From NCBI GenBank assembly GCA_905160935.1, contig CAJHZI010000884.1, positions 2,245,001 through 2,309,000 on the forward strand: DNA of 64,000 nt, written 5' to 3'. The translations under genes and the position numbers were made by a program. The notes below the pieces were generated by a model. That model was not told the DNA's origin and did no database searches. It worked only from the letters and a program-made list of their open reading frames with translations. Positions 26,001-40,284 of this stretch are shown one piece after another. The stretch is from Enchytraeus crypticus. Taxonomy: Eukaryota; Annelida; Clitellata; Enchytraeida; Enchytraeidae. The number at the start of each line of letters is the position of its first letter. Position 1 is the first letter of the stretch.

Positions 26001-26304
26001 TATACCAAGCAAAATGCAGTAATGAACTAAATTGCAGATGGTAAAAGTGGGACCTTTTTTGTATTGTGATTGTATGTAAGCGGCACTAAAACCTAAGGAA
26101 AGCATGGGGTGTTTACATAATGATGCTGATGCAGAGAGAGAGAGAGAGAGAGAGCGAAAGAGTGCTTTAGGATATTACACTTGTATTAAGGTGTATCAAG
26201 TTTCGTGCAGACTATTGCAGTATCAATAAACATGTTCTGGAATTAATTAATGAAGAAACTTTTTATTGGATTAACCACTCAAAGCCTCTATAACGATTAA
26301 AGAG

Positions 26305-26353
26305 CTGGTAAAGCTAAGTTTAACGTCAGTTTACTCACTCGAAGGCGATGTTA
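26305..26353 (-). mobile_element. SINE S1 tail fragment
   Basis: GCTGGTAAAGCTAAGTTTAA-CGTCAG through GGCGATGTTAG, then broken off. Confidence 0.55.
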
Positions 26354-27130
26354 GATTAATAACAAGTAATTAATTCTCCAGATTGATATAAATTGTAGAA
26401 TTGTAGACATCTATCCTACATAATAGTAATAATTATTTCACGCCTAGAAATCAGTTTTTCTCTGTAGTATTTAAATTTAAGCAGTGATTTATCTGGTCAG
26501 ATATTTAAATCGTATTCCAGAAATATTTGATAATTATTTAAGCATTTATGATCGTTTAGTTGATTGATGATTTTTTGATTAATTGAAATAAATATTATCA
26601 ATAAATTATTTCAGTCGATCAATATTCGACCAACGTTTAATAAAAGATTGATTGATTAAGTGATTGATTGATTGATTGATTAATTGATGAATTGATTGAC
26701 TGAATGAAATCTCTACAAAAAATGAAAATGTTCATTTATTGATTCATCGTTCTTACTATCATCTTCCCTTGAATCTAATTGTAAATATTAATAATAATAA
26801 TAATAATAACAAAGGTTTAACGTTCGTTACCTCATGCAAGGATGATGTCAGGGACGTAAATAATAATAAAGGGTTAATATTATCGAGATGGGAATAGATC
26901 TTCTCTGGGACAGAGATGATCTCCAATCATCTCTGTCTCATGCCATATCATCAGTCGATCCCTTAATTTTCATATCTCTCGTAATCATTTATTAATCGAC
27001 ACAGCAACACTACAAAGATTACAGGAGATTATCTCATATTTCATTGACTGTTGAGCTTATCTTTCATCTTCTATAGGATTCTTTGCTGAACTTAGGTGAC
27101 TATGACGACTTCCATACAGACAGCCTTGGC
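26354..27130. repeat. low-complexity intergenic with GATT repeats and R4 fragment
   Basis: (GATT)n at about 26640-26700. R4 fragment at 26785-26860. Inverted repeat GACAGAGATGAT/ATCATCTCTGTC around 26923-26950. Confidence 0.6.
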
Positions 27131-27400
27131 TCAAGGATTTTTTCGAGGATTAGGACCTAGGATTTTTTGACGGAGGGGGGATTTGAATGACTTTTTTGAC
27201 AGGAAACCCTTTCGGTTAGTGGAGCCTGTCATATGTATGACTGACTATAAAAGGCGTGACCCCCCTGGATCCGCCAATGACCACTGCTTAACTAAATGAT
27301 AATTTCTTCGTCGTTAACAAAGTTAAAAAATGGCATATAAATGTCGGGGGAGGGTATGGCCCCCTTGATACCCCCTGCTTGATCCGCCACTGCTTTGACT
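27131..27400. mobile_element. probable hAT-like remnants
   Basis: Contains GGATCCGCCAATGACCACTG and CTTGATCCGCCACTGC with adjacent runs of C/G. Comparable ends occur at 52170-52260. No intact TIR pair or TSD was found. Confidence 0.4.
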
Positions 27401-27865
27401 CTTCGCTTACATTCTCGTATCGGTGGATAATAGTAATTCAAGTAATTCGAGTAAGATGCACGTCGTGCTTGATTAATAATGGTGTATGAATGTACTGATG
27501 TGGAGTAGACAAGATCTGTCATAACTCCAGACTAGCAACAGTTCGGCGTGGAGCAGAATATGTGATCGTTAAGCGATTTAAATTAGCGATTCATATAAAA
27601 TTTGTGACTTTAAATAGAATTTAGAGATTTTAAATTGAATTATTTATGTTAAATTAAATGAGTGGTTATAAATTTAATCAGTGACTTTAAATGTAGAGAT
27701 TTTAATTTAAATTAGTGATTTGAAATTTGTTGCTGTAAGTTGAGTCATGAGCATAGGCCTAGTGAAAATATTCTACAGCTGCAATACTTCGAATATTTAC
27801 TTAGTAACAGTTTCATACGACACTTAAACTCACAGATATTTTTGCAGAATTACGCATTATCTGAC

Positions 27866-28034
27866 GTCGTTTGTCTGACGTTTGTCTGACGCTTGTCTGA
27901 CGTTTGTCTGACGCTTGTCTGACCTTTGTCTGACGTTTGTCTGACGTTTGTCGGACGTTTGTCTGACGTTTTTCTGACCTTTGTTTGACTTTTGTCTGAC
28001 GTTTGTCTGACGTTTGTCTGACGTTTGTCTGACG
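27866..28034. repeat. TTTGTCTGACG minisatellite
   Basis: About 15 tandem units of 10-11 bp with C/T variants, ending about 385 bp upstream of the glutamate receptor start codon. Each unit carries TGACG, half of a CRE. Confidence 0.95.
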
Positions 28035-28403
28035 ATTTATTTATTTATATGTCTGTCTTTCAAATATATCATTTAGTTATTTTACTATAAACCGCTCGCC
28101 CATGATTTTAAATGAGGATGTTGGACGCACAATTCGGGGTCCAACAGGCAAAGTCTTTATGAAGTTATATACTGTGCTGCCAACTGAATTACGTAGACAT
28201 ACGATATGCTGGCAGGATAATATAATAACAATTAGTGTTACTGTTGTCCATGACAACATCAAGCACTAGGTAGAGACTCATTGTTTATATAGATCCATAA
28301 GTACTATAGGAAAGCTAAGTATGACAATAATTCGGACATTATTTACAACAGGAGCCTGGTCGGAATTTAATAGAAGTAAAGAGGAACAGGACTGACGTGT
28401 GTC

Positions 28404-28411
28404 TGACGTCA
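28404..28411. promoter_or_regulatory. CRE-type palindrome TGACGTCA
   Basis: A perfect TGACGTCA ten bases before the receptor ATG, with a second inside exon 1 (28464-28471) and a near match (TTACGTCA, 28476-28483). TGACGTCA is the CREB/ATF consensus. Function here is inferred from sequence and position only; the transcription start is unknown. Confidence 0.4.
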
Positions 28412-28420
28412 TAAGAAATA

Positions 28421-28538
28421 ATGAAACTAAACCAGGTCAGAGGTCACATGATGCAGATAATGCTGACGTCACTCATTACGTCACTGATATGCACTGGAGT
28501 CACTGAGGGCAAATCTACATTGTCTGAGATTAGAGTTG
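28421..28538 (+). CDS. receptor exon 1: signal peptide
   Basis: The ATG opens a frame with a hydrophobic stretch ([13 protein letters not shown]) and then LSEIRVG, the usual first beta strand of the amino-terminal domain. Donor TTG|GTATGT leaves one nucleotide, which with GA of exon 2 makes the Gly codon of IRVG. A TACTG-rich repeat starts right after the donor. Confidence 0.85.
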
Positions 28539-31500
28539 GTATGTATTTTATTATTTATTGTGTTATACTGTACTGTATTATAATGTACTGTACTGTATTG
28601 TCCTGTACTGTACTATACTTTACTGAACTGTACTCTACTGCACTATCCTGTATTTTACTGTAATGTTCTGTACTCTACTGTATTGTACTATGAGGTAGTG
28701 TACTGTACTGTACTGTACTATGCCATGCTATATTATGCTGTACTGTATGCACTGTGCTATACTGTACTATATTATAGTGTACTGTATAATATCGCACAAT
28801 ACCGTGTACATTTAGTACAATACAAAAGTACAGTAAAATTTACTGTACAATATGCTGTAGTAATGCAGTTTATTAACTACAGCATGAAATACCGCATTCT
28901 ATAATGTGGGATGAAACTGACACTAACATCTCCTTGAAGCTCGCTTCAAACTTTATATCAAAAATTGTTATACTTTACTGTATTGTACTGTACTATACTT
29001 TGACATACTGCCTACTGCACTGTATTGACTGCATTGCCTTATTGTTTTGCAATCATTAGTATTGTCTCGTGATCTTGGCTCATGTTTTACTATTTCCACT
29101 TTCTGCAGTAGGCTGAAGGCCCGTCTCTTCCCATAGATTTACATCATCTTTCTTGACTGTTTTAGATAACTGTACCGTCAAAGTTTGGAACCTTTTTACT
29201 TTCTCTCCATTTCAGATTACATGCACTCATACTGAGATTTGATGCAAGTGCGCTACTGGCATCAAGCTTGTATAAGGAATCAGACAAGAAATTTGAACCA
29301 TGTACCTAAGCATCTACAGCCGAACAACTTACCGACATGCTACTGCGTCAACGCTACTTAATCCAAACCTAATTCCATTCTAGTTGATATATTACTTTGT
29401 TTCAAAACGTAGAATCATAAATAATCTGTGAGACTAGCCCACTGTCAGCATAGTAATCCGTGGAATGATAGGAACCCCAGGTCCAGGATTATATAGAATC
29501 ATTTGAGCAGAGGCTTCATCTCTTTGTTAAATCTTTTTATGAAGACAAATGAGGTCGTTGAAACATTGACTGAACGTCTGGTAAAGCTGGTAAAGCTGAG
29601 GTTAACGTCAGTTTCCTCACTAGAAAGCGATGGCTCTTTAATAACTCCGTACAAAATCTGCAAAGCCGATGTTAACGTCAGTTTCATCTCCCGAAAGCGA
29701 TGTCGGTAACGGGCGAGCCCAGGATTTGAACCCCGCACTACTGATCCGCGGTAGGATATCTTAACGACATCGCCACTGGCTCCAGCTAATAATAACTCGT
29801 TGCTAAGACTTGTCTCTCTTGTACTCTCCAATATCAGGTCCGTGGTACGTGTAACATGGTACATTGAAACGAGTAAGGCCGAGATTCTTCACTAATGCTT
29901 TTTATTTCTTGCTTTTAAATATTCTGTATTATTGTAATGGATTTGTTTTAGGGCTTTTGGTTGATACAGACCTAGATAATAGTCACTACAAGGTCACAAG
30001 TTGATATTAAATGAAATTAAAAACCAAAACCTTAAAACATATCCATTGCATTATTTTTTTATTTTCGCTGTTTAAGGATTGTACCTGCCTACACCAGAAT
30101 GGAACGCCTCTCTGTCTCATCTGATCCCGAGGTTCTGGGATCAAATCCTGCTCGATCCTGTGATCTCTCGCCGCAGTGATCAGTCCTACAGAGTCACCTA
30201 CTCTGTGATAGAGAAGAGCTTTGAGGCCACTGTGCGGGGAATTACATCAGGTAGGTGTTTGACCCTGACCTTCCATTTTTCTCAAAGCGCAGTTGACCTT
30301 GATGCTTTGTTTATTACATTTCTATATTTTTTTATTTCTATATTTTCTAACTTCGTGTCCAAATGCAGCAGTTACGAGATTTCACATCCACAAGACCTTA
30401 TAACTAACTGAACAATATGTACTGCCATATCGTCGATAATGATAACATAATCGATAGCATTTTATATTGTATTTCAAATGGATTTGAGTTCAGGATTCTG
30501 CAACCAAATTTGTAATTCTTACTTTCTGTTTAGAGTTTTCTAGTAATTGGCAAGCTCGACCTAGGTATTTCTATACAAGTCATAAGAACATGATACTTGA
30601 CTAGCCATAAAATATGATCCTTTTCTTGTCACAAGAATCTGATTCATAACTCATAACTAGTCACAAGAATATGAGTATTTACTAGTCATAAGAATAAAGA
30701 ATGAGATATTAAAGAATGGTAGCGGGCAGCGAGATTGGACTACAGAAGATAACGGATAGGCTGTGTGATACGGCATTGAGATATGCATGAAGGTTAATAT
30801 AAAAAAGACCAAGATTATGAGAGTGTCCAATAAGAAAGGCGAAGTTAATATCACAATAAATTGTGCGAAATTGGAACAGGTAAGGAGTTTCAAATACTTG
30901 GGTCATACTATAACCGATGACGAAAAATGTGAAACAGAAGTATGCAATAGAATTGCACAAGCAAAAGCGACCTTTGGTAATAGAAAAGAACTTTTAACAT
31001 AAAGTCTAAAGAAAGACACAAAGATAAAGATAGTGAAAACTTTCGTATGGACCACTCTACTATATGGATGTGAAACATGGACCTTAAGGAAGGAAGATAT
31101 TAGGAAACTGGAGGAGTTGGAAATGTGGACTTGCAGAAGAATGGAGAGGATTAGCTGGACTCAAAAGGTTACAAATGAGGAAGTCCTGGAGATAGTTGGC
31201 ACGGATAGACAGTTGATAAATATATTAAGAAATAGGAAGAAGAGTTGGATAGGACACATTCTAAGAGGGAAGGTCTATTAATGGAGGTCATAGAAGGTAG
31301 AATGGAAGGAAAAAGAGGCAGGGGCAGGCCGAGATAAGGTATGTTAGATGATTTAAAGACCCACTCATATGTGGAAATGAAGAGGAAGGCGGAAGACAGA
31401 GAAGAGTAGAGGCGTTATATACCATGGACCTGTCAGTAGGCATTGCACTAAGAGAGAGAGAAGAATAAGAAATAATTAATTTTTCTTTATTTCGGTAAAG

Positions 31501-33213
31501 AAATTTGTTTGCCAACAATTCATTCATCTCTGTAGTAAGCAACCCAATGACAAAGAGCTCTCTTAGCCTCTCTAAACTTTAAAATGTATTATTATTTTTA
31601 TTTATTCACTGATTCATTTTTTTCCATCTGGACATGTTTTGTATTCATAATTACTGATTCCGTGATTCAAATGATTTATTTATAATTTTAATTAGTGATA
31701 GATTAGTTGAAGTTATATACTGTTTTTATATTGATTAACTGAATACCGCAGCTCTCAATATCTTAAGAGGGGAATCAATCTCAATTCTAATTGGTCCACA
31801 CGATTCGGTTGCTAAGTTAGTGACGTCAGAGCTAAAGATAGCCTACTTAGTGTTGGACTGTCTCTATGACAACGCAATGATGACGTCAGACGTGAGCTGG
31901 GATCACGTGACGTGGGACAACGTGCTGTATTTATCAGTGAGATGTGACACAGTGCACAGAGCAGCTGCTGATGTTGTGAGGCTGTATGGCTGGAAGAGCA
32001 CTGCAGTGCTATATGAGTCTACACAGGGTATCAATCAATCAATTAATAATTCAATCAATCAATCGATAAATCTATCTATCTATGGCTGGAAGAGCACTGC
32101 AGTGCTTTATGAGTCTACACAGCTTATCAATCAATCGAACATGCAATCAATCAATCAATCAATAATAATAATAATAATAATGATCAAGCAATCAATAGCT
32201 ACTAATTATATTACTACCTAACAGAGCTATGGCTCTTTCATGCTAGCCTCTTTTGTGTTGTTATTTATTTATCTAACTACTTGCACGTTCCTATTGTTTG
32301 TACGATCTGTGCTGTGATGAAAATTAAGCGATACTAAACGGAAAATCTAAAGCTATCTGTCTATCTATCGATCAAGTAATCAATCATTCAATCTGTCCAT
32401 TTATTGATCAATCAGTCAAGTTCACCAATTATTTAATAGATACATGTGTGTAGAGGAATCTATTTATTAACCGATCAATCAATTAAACTCAATTAAATTA
32501 ATTAAATAATCATTTACATTAAAGTCAATCAATAAACCGATCTAACAGTCAGTCAGTCAGTCAGTCAGTCAGTCAGTCAGTCAATACAGCAATCAAACAA
32601 ATTTTTTATTATTCGATTAATAAATCAAATAAGAAATTAAGAAATCAGAATATTGATCCACGTATTAACTTAGTTTAAAAGTCCACTCGTATTTTCATCT
32701 TTGAGTTCTAGTTTTATTAACAATTTCTAACAAAAGAACTTCAAAGCATAGCCATGCTGCCATTCAGATGTTGCATCTTGTTGGTGGTTATTAATTTAGT
32801 TTCTCCTTTGCCATTTATCGCTGCCTTTTGATAGTGAAGGCTGCAACTAGAGCGAAGATAAGAATAGTCATCAAACACAATGAGGTGTTTGTTCAATGCC
32901 GTCGTGTTTTGGTCTTTCAAAGTGTTCATGAAGTACTAACCAAGCTACAAGTTGGTTAACCTCTTCCTAATTGCTGCACTTAAATACAGCAGATTCACGA
33001 TAAAAAGTAAACCCTATAAACGAAATCTTTTAACACCTCCACTCTCTCTGGACGGATATTCCTTGAAATGATAAAATCCCTATGTTCATTCAGTGCACAA
33101 TGGAAGTGCAAGTGAAGACTTTGAATTCCATTCATCAGTAAATCTTAACTTGTGCCAGCCTGACACCAGATTAATCAAAATCTCGCACTGAAAGAACTTT
33201 ACTCGAAGAACTT

Positions 33214-33258
<45 letters not shown>

Positions 33259-34362
33259 TCACTCTCTCCGTTTATGATATTTTTATTTCTCTTCAGCAGA
33301 TGTATTTTTTAAATCGTTTGGATGAATCGAAATGCAGTAACATGTGATAAGGGGGCGTCCCTGGCAGCATCCTTGAATGAGGAAACGGACGTTAAGCCTG
33401 AATAATAATAATTATCATTATTTATAAATACTAATAAAAGCGTAGTTATCGTGAGTTCCTTACCTGAAGGTCGTGAAGATGAAATAAATAATGTTAATTA
33501 ATATAGACTTATTGACTCATGTATACATGTTTAGAGATTAATTTTAAGTAATTGCTCGATTGAGCAGTTGATAGAATAAGATTGAATAAGATTGATTGAG
33601 TAATTGATTGACTCATTGATGGATTGCTTGATTGATTTCTGGACTGATGGACTGATTTATTGGTTTATTGATTGATTGATTGATCGCCTCATCGAATGAC
33701 ATATTGATCAACACTCCGATTGATTGTGTCTCAACTATACACAGGTCTATTGGTGACAGAACGACTTATCTCAGAAGCTGAGGTTGTATTGGGGGCGTGG
33801 CGTATATCACGTGACCCTGGAGAGATGCTTCATCAGCTGCTGGAAATAAAGCGCCTAGGCGTCGATCAGCTGATAGTTGCGTGTGAAACAAAGTCTTTCT
33901 CAATGCTGCTGGAACAGGTGATGAAAAATTAAAAACACTGCTTTAATACAGCAAGAAAAGAAAGAATTAACATTCATTCATTAGTTCTTTTATTATTTAT
34001 TTATGTGTGTATTTATTTATTAATTCATTCCTTTATTCAAAAATTCATTCTTTGATTCATTCATGCCGTGATTCCTCATTCCTTCATGAGGAGTAAAGAT
34101 ACTGCTATAGAACTGGCCATCTCATACAATGGTATTACTTGACTATGGTACTGACATAATCACCTAAGCGCTTGGACAAATAATAAAAATTGTAGATCAA
34201 TTGGCTTGTCTGATATACTGTACAAATAGAGTACTAAAGCGTCGACCTTTAGTAATCGATTTAGTTATCTCTTGAAATGCCGCTTTTATAGGCAAGTCTT
34301 TTCTATTTACTAATGAACTTCACAGCATAATGTCAGTGTAAGAATTTAAGGCTTGGACATTT

Positions 34363-34414
<52 letters not shown>

Positions 34415-34429
34415 GAGTAGATAATATAA

Positions 34430-34467
<38 letters not shown>

Positions 34468-34761
34468 CATAGTGCACTGCCTACTGGCAGGTCCATGGTA
34501 CATAACGCCTCCACTCTTCTCTGTCTTCCGCCTTCCTCTTCATTTCCACATATGAGTGGGTCTTTAAATAATCTAACATACCTAATCTCGGCCTGCCCCT
34601 GCCTCTTTTTCCTTCCATTCTACCTTCTATGACCTCTTTCAATAGACCTTCCCCCCCTTAGAATGTGTCCTATCCATCTCTTCTTCCTAGTTCTTAATAC
34701 ATTTATCAACTGTCTATTTGTGCCAACTCTCTTCAGGACTTCCTCTAAATATATATAGGCC

Positions 34762-34805
<44 letters not shown>

Positions 34806-34866
34806 GGCCTATATCTATTTCTCTCTCTGTCTCTCTCTCTCTCTCTCTATGTATATATATAGATAT

Positions 34867-34919
<53 letters not shown>

Positions 34920-34962
34920 TAATATACATGCGTTTATCGTTAAATCACTTATTTTTTCCTTA

Positions 34963-35005
<43 letters not shown>

Positions 35006-35160
35006 TTATATTATAATTATATATACATACATATATATATATATTATATATAATTATATATACATGCATATATATATATATATACATACATATATTATAT
35101 ATATATATATATATATAATATCGTTGAAACAGTTTCTTTCTTTACATTACACACACACAC

Positions 35161-35237
<77 letters not shown>

Positions 35238-35387
35238 AGGGAAAAAGTGTTTTAGCGATAAACAGCATGGTCTGATAAACTGCTTAATCCCAACTCTTTT
35301 CAATGGTTTTCTCGCAGGCTCTGAGATTGAGTATGTTATCTGACAGATACTCGTGGCTTTACGTCAGTCTAGTAAGTCTCTTATTTC

Positions 35388-35424
<37 letters not shown>

Positions 35425-37374
35425 ATCCATCTTTCTTTCTCTTTCACACACACACACATACACACACTCAGATACAATTATTCATTATTGTCATTCATGC
35501 ATTTATTCATATATTCATTCATGAATTTAATCATTCATTCATTCATTTAAACAGTCAGTCAGTCAGGCATGCATTCAGTCAGTCAGTCAGTGCTCACTCA
35601 GTCAATCACTCCGTCATTCATTCATTCATTCATTCATACATTCATTCAGTCGTTCATGCATTCATTCATTCATTCATACATTCGTTCAGTCGTTCATTAA
35701 TTCATTCATGCAGTCATTCAGTCATTCAGTCATTCATTTATTCATTCATTTATTCATTCATTCATTCATTCATTCAATAATTCAGTCAGTCAGTCAGTCA
35801 TTCATTCATTCATTAATTCAGTCGGTCGGTCGGTCACTAAGTCAGGCAATGACAGTATTACATGTAAGCGTTCTTTTACTCCTATTAGCTGCATATATAT
35901 CATAGATGGAGCAGATAAATAAAATCTCTATGGTTCGTTGCCTAATTCTTGACAAATTGCTCAATCTGTTAAACGTCTCGCTTTATCTATAGATTCAATT
36001 TGTTTATATATCGCCAGAGATCTCGAGGAGTTACGAGTCACCTACACATTCAATCTTCACATCTTACAACGCCTTTATATCTTTATTAGTAAATCTTATT
36101 TATACTAAATTTTTATTTTATTCTATTCCATTTTTAGTTTTTATTTTATGCGTCTAATTAGTATCTCGCAAACGATGCAGCTTAACTATAATCTTTAATT
36201 TTTAAGTATAGAGATTAGATAGACTGGAAGTGTCTGAAGAGGTGGGTGACTGAGTTTTAACTGTTTAAGACAATGAGAAAATAAGTAAGTGACACATATT
36301 TAATTGTGCAGAACCCTAAATCATTGGACCTCGACTTATACATCTATACTCAGGTGAATCTCACAGCTTTTTACCTTCCACCCATTTACCCTCAACCTTC
36401 CAACAGCCCCTCCTTCAGCCAATCAGATTTAACTGTTCAAACCTGGCCGTCAAGCAGCCCATCCGTCAGCCAATCAGATTCAACTGTTCAAAAATGGCCG
36501 CCAAGCAGCCAATCAGATTCAACTGATCAAACTTGGCCTCCAGCATACGACAGCTATGACGTCAGTAGTAAACTCTCAACTAATGTTTACCTCGAGTCGC
36601 TGCTGTTCGACGTTTTCTCGTTACTACGGGGGTCTACAGAGCGCGCTCTGGAGCAATCAGAACTAATATGTGAGGAAAAGTGTGAGCTGAGTGGAAGAGA
36701 GATGATCAACATCATGAAATCTGTTAGGTTCTCTCTGTTATATTCTCTCTATAAAGATCTATCTAGTAGCAGGTCCAAGGTACATATTCCTACATACTGA
36801 TATTACGCTCCATAAAGAGCACTCCATCGATTAAGGATATAGGCCCTTGGCAAAAGGTGATGCTTTGTCATCTTATTGTAGCCTGGAATAATGTAATAAC
36901 AGAGAAACTTCTCTAATAACAGAGACACTTCTTACGAGAAGCTTCTCTGTTATTAACAACCTCGAAGCTACTTCTCTGTATAAATAATTCGGCACCAAAA
37001 TCATAATAAACTATTTAACCCTACCAGTGGCGTCGCCAAGGTAAGAGGACTTGGGGCTAAAATGTAGGTCATTCTAAACAAGGGCATCGTAAAAGACTGC
37101 AAATTAGTATTAATGACCAGGAATATGACTGCGTTTAAATGCCATTTGAAGTAAAAGCACTAATAACAATGATAATAATAGTAATAATAATTAATTAATA
37201 ACAATAACTTTCTTTTCTTTGGCAAAGGCTTTCCATGACTTTGCAAAGATTTAATGCAGTCTGCTTCAACAATTCTTTTAAGCCGATTGATGACCTCGAG
37301 TAGCCGGGCGGCGATTCAGAACGTATTGCTTGAATCGTTTTTATCAAACCCAAGGTTATCTACACCGGGGTAAA

Positions 37375-37413
<39 letters not shown>

Positions 37414-40222
37414 GGTTTAACGTCCGTTTCCTCATATAAGGATGATGTCACGTACTTCCACTACAAGGCTGAGGTTATAGGGTTTGTTTCTGCTTCAAAA
37501 TGGGCATGTCGTAGATGACTCAGCTGGGATTCGAACCGATCAGTGAGTTAGTCATTCGGTGAATCAGTCAGTCAGTTAGTCAGCCAGTTAATCAATCCGT
37601 CACTCAATCAATCAGTAAGTTACTGCTTAAAAGTTATAAGTGCGTCTACATATTTAGAGATAGTTTATGGCTCTGAGTAAAAGCTGGCAAAGCTAAGGTT
37701 TACGTCAGTTTCTTCACTCGAAAGCGATGTCAGTGAAGAGCGAGCTCAGGATTAGAACCTAAACCTACTGATCCGCGGTCGAGTATCTTACCGGCTTCGC
37801 CATTGGCTCCAGTCAATAGTAGTAGTGAACAACCCCTGATCCCCCCCACTCACAGTTCGAGGAAAGGATGGTTCGCTGCCTCCCACATTAAACTTTAATT
37901 TTTTCAATAGTGAAAAATTCTCAATTCCACATGTTCTAATCGTCTGCGTTCAATAAATATTATATATCAAAATCTCAGCACGTGCAATATAGATAGACAG
38001 GATGAAGTAGCCTATGTTTAACATCAAGGTTCAGAAACACAAGGCTTCTCTTCAAGACGTCTCGACACACTCGAGTTACCGTCACAAAGATTAGTTGACT
38101 GTATAGGACAACATTACTAATAAAATTCCGTTCTAAATTCTACACAGAGCTGCAGTAGACAATTACATTTGGCATGATAAAAGTACAATAACAGTAAAAT
38201 AAAGTAAAATAGGATAAAAAAATTATTGTATTAGAGAGCCGTGTAATTTAACGAGGAGAAGGTACATTGTGTAATGTTCAAGAAAAAATATTGAAGTAAA
38301 ATTAAATTAATTAAGCTATCTTATTAAACTGCAAGCAGGTGTATTTTAAAGGTGTTTTACAGTATTTTACTGAACTGCAGGAGATGCGGAGAGTTGGAGG
38401 TATAGAAGTGGACGGCACTAATACTCGATCATATACGACTCTCAGGGTTCTAACTCTAACTTCTACTGGATTGACGGAAGTATATCACTTAACTGTTACT
38501 TTTTATAAATTAGTTTCGAAGATCGTTAGAGACTAGGAGTCTGCATGTCCCGTTTCCCACCAATATGATAGTAGTCGATTGTAGAGGTAATTTACGTGAA
38601 ATAAATTAATTCTATTCTATTCTATTTTATTTTATTTTATTCTATTCTATTCTATTCTATTACAATTCATTCTGTTCTATTCTATTCTATTTTATTCTAT
38701 TCCATTCTATTCTGTTCTATTCTATTCTATTCTGTTCTATTCTATTCTATTCTATTATATATTATATTCTATTCTATTCTATTTTATTTTATTCTATTCT
38801 ATTCTATTTTGTTAATAATAATAACACACATTATAGTGAAATGATCAACTGTGTTGATATCAACAACTTTTAATACCACATATTAAATCCGTTAGGCAAT
38901 TTAGTCCATTTTCCATGTAATCAGTCCAGTGAATGTCCGAGATTTTACTCTCAGATCAGCGCGGCTGGGATTCGAACCCACGAGAGTTCTATTCTATTAT
39001 GTTCTATTCTATTCTATTATATTCTATTCTATTCTAATCTATTCTATTCTATTCTATACTATTCTGAATGACTTCTAATGAAATGATTGGTTGATTAATT
39101 GATTACTTGATTGATTGACTGACTGATTCATTGTTTGCAAGTTTAATTGATTGATTGATAAAAAAGATAGGGACTTGGAAGGAGAATGGATCCAGTCTTG
39201 GTGTGAGACTGAAAATAAGAAGAACAAAAGATCGTAAGGGTAGACAGCATTCACTCAGTAGTCTACAGCGAGGTGTGCAACGAATTGTTACACTGGTGGT
39301 AAGTACTGTATGCATAATATCAGTAATCTACAACGAATTATATAAAGAATTGTTACCCTAGTGGTAAGTACTGTATGCATAATATCAGTAGTCTATATGG
39401 AGATGTACAAAGAATTGTTAACCAAGTGGTAAGTCGTGCTATAGAGAACATCAATAGCCTATAACGAGGTTTGCAAAACCATTCCCGTCACTGGAATTCC
39501 TTTTCGTGTGGTAAAACTGGCGTTAACATTACCTTCACCATTTGGTTGATACATGTATATTATCACAAAGCTTTCGTGTATATGCTGACTATACTGGGTG
39601 TATTTTGGCATTTCAGTCACGTGTTTGTTTCATTTAGTCGCGTATTTTTCTGTTGATTATTGTTTTTGTTTGTAACACTGTATATATGATTAGCATTCGG
39701 TTGGTTAAATTATATTACCTAGTTTTAAGTCCTGTGTAGAAAATATCAGTAGACTACAACAAAGTGTGCAATAAATTGTTACCCTGGTAGTGAGATGTAA
39801 AGATTAACATCAACTCAGAAATTACTGATTGGTTTAGCTGCCTCCAGCCAGTAGCGATGTCTATAGGACATGGTGAGGTCGAATACCTTACTTTGCAGTC
39901 GGTAAGATATCCTTTGAAATCGTTATTTTAATATGCTATTTATTGTTTCATTATTTTGTATCCAGGATTCGCCATTCATTCAGTACAAATCAGACCACGA
40001 AAGTAGAACGGGAAATGATCGCTATGAAGGATTTCTCATAGATCTGATGGAAGAGATATCTAGACTCCTAAAGTTTCACTATGAACTGTACGAAAGTCCG
40101 GATGGAAACTACGGATCGAGGAATGCTACCGGACACTGGAATGGAATGATACAGGAACTAATCGTAGGGGTAGGTCACAGTTTATAAGAATTTAATTTTT
40201 CTAATGTTAAGTTTTATATAGT

Positions 40223-40284
<62 letters not shown>

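Noticed and set aside
27866..28034. Regularly spaced repeats resembling a CRISPR array
   Set aside because: Units are contiguous with no spacers and the context is an animal genome; it is a minisatellite.
34714..35255. Several YIYI-rich ORFs
   Set aside because: TA microsatellite in intron 4.
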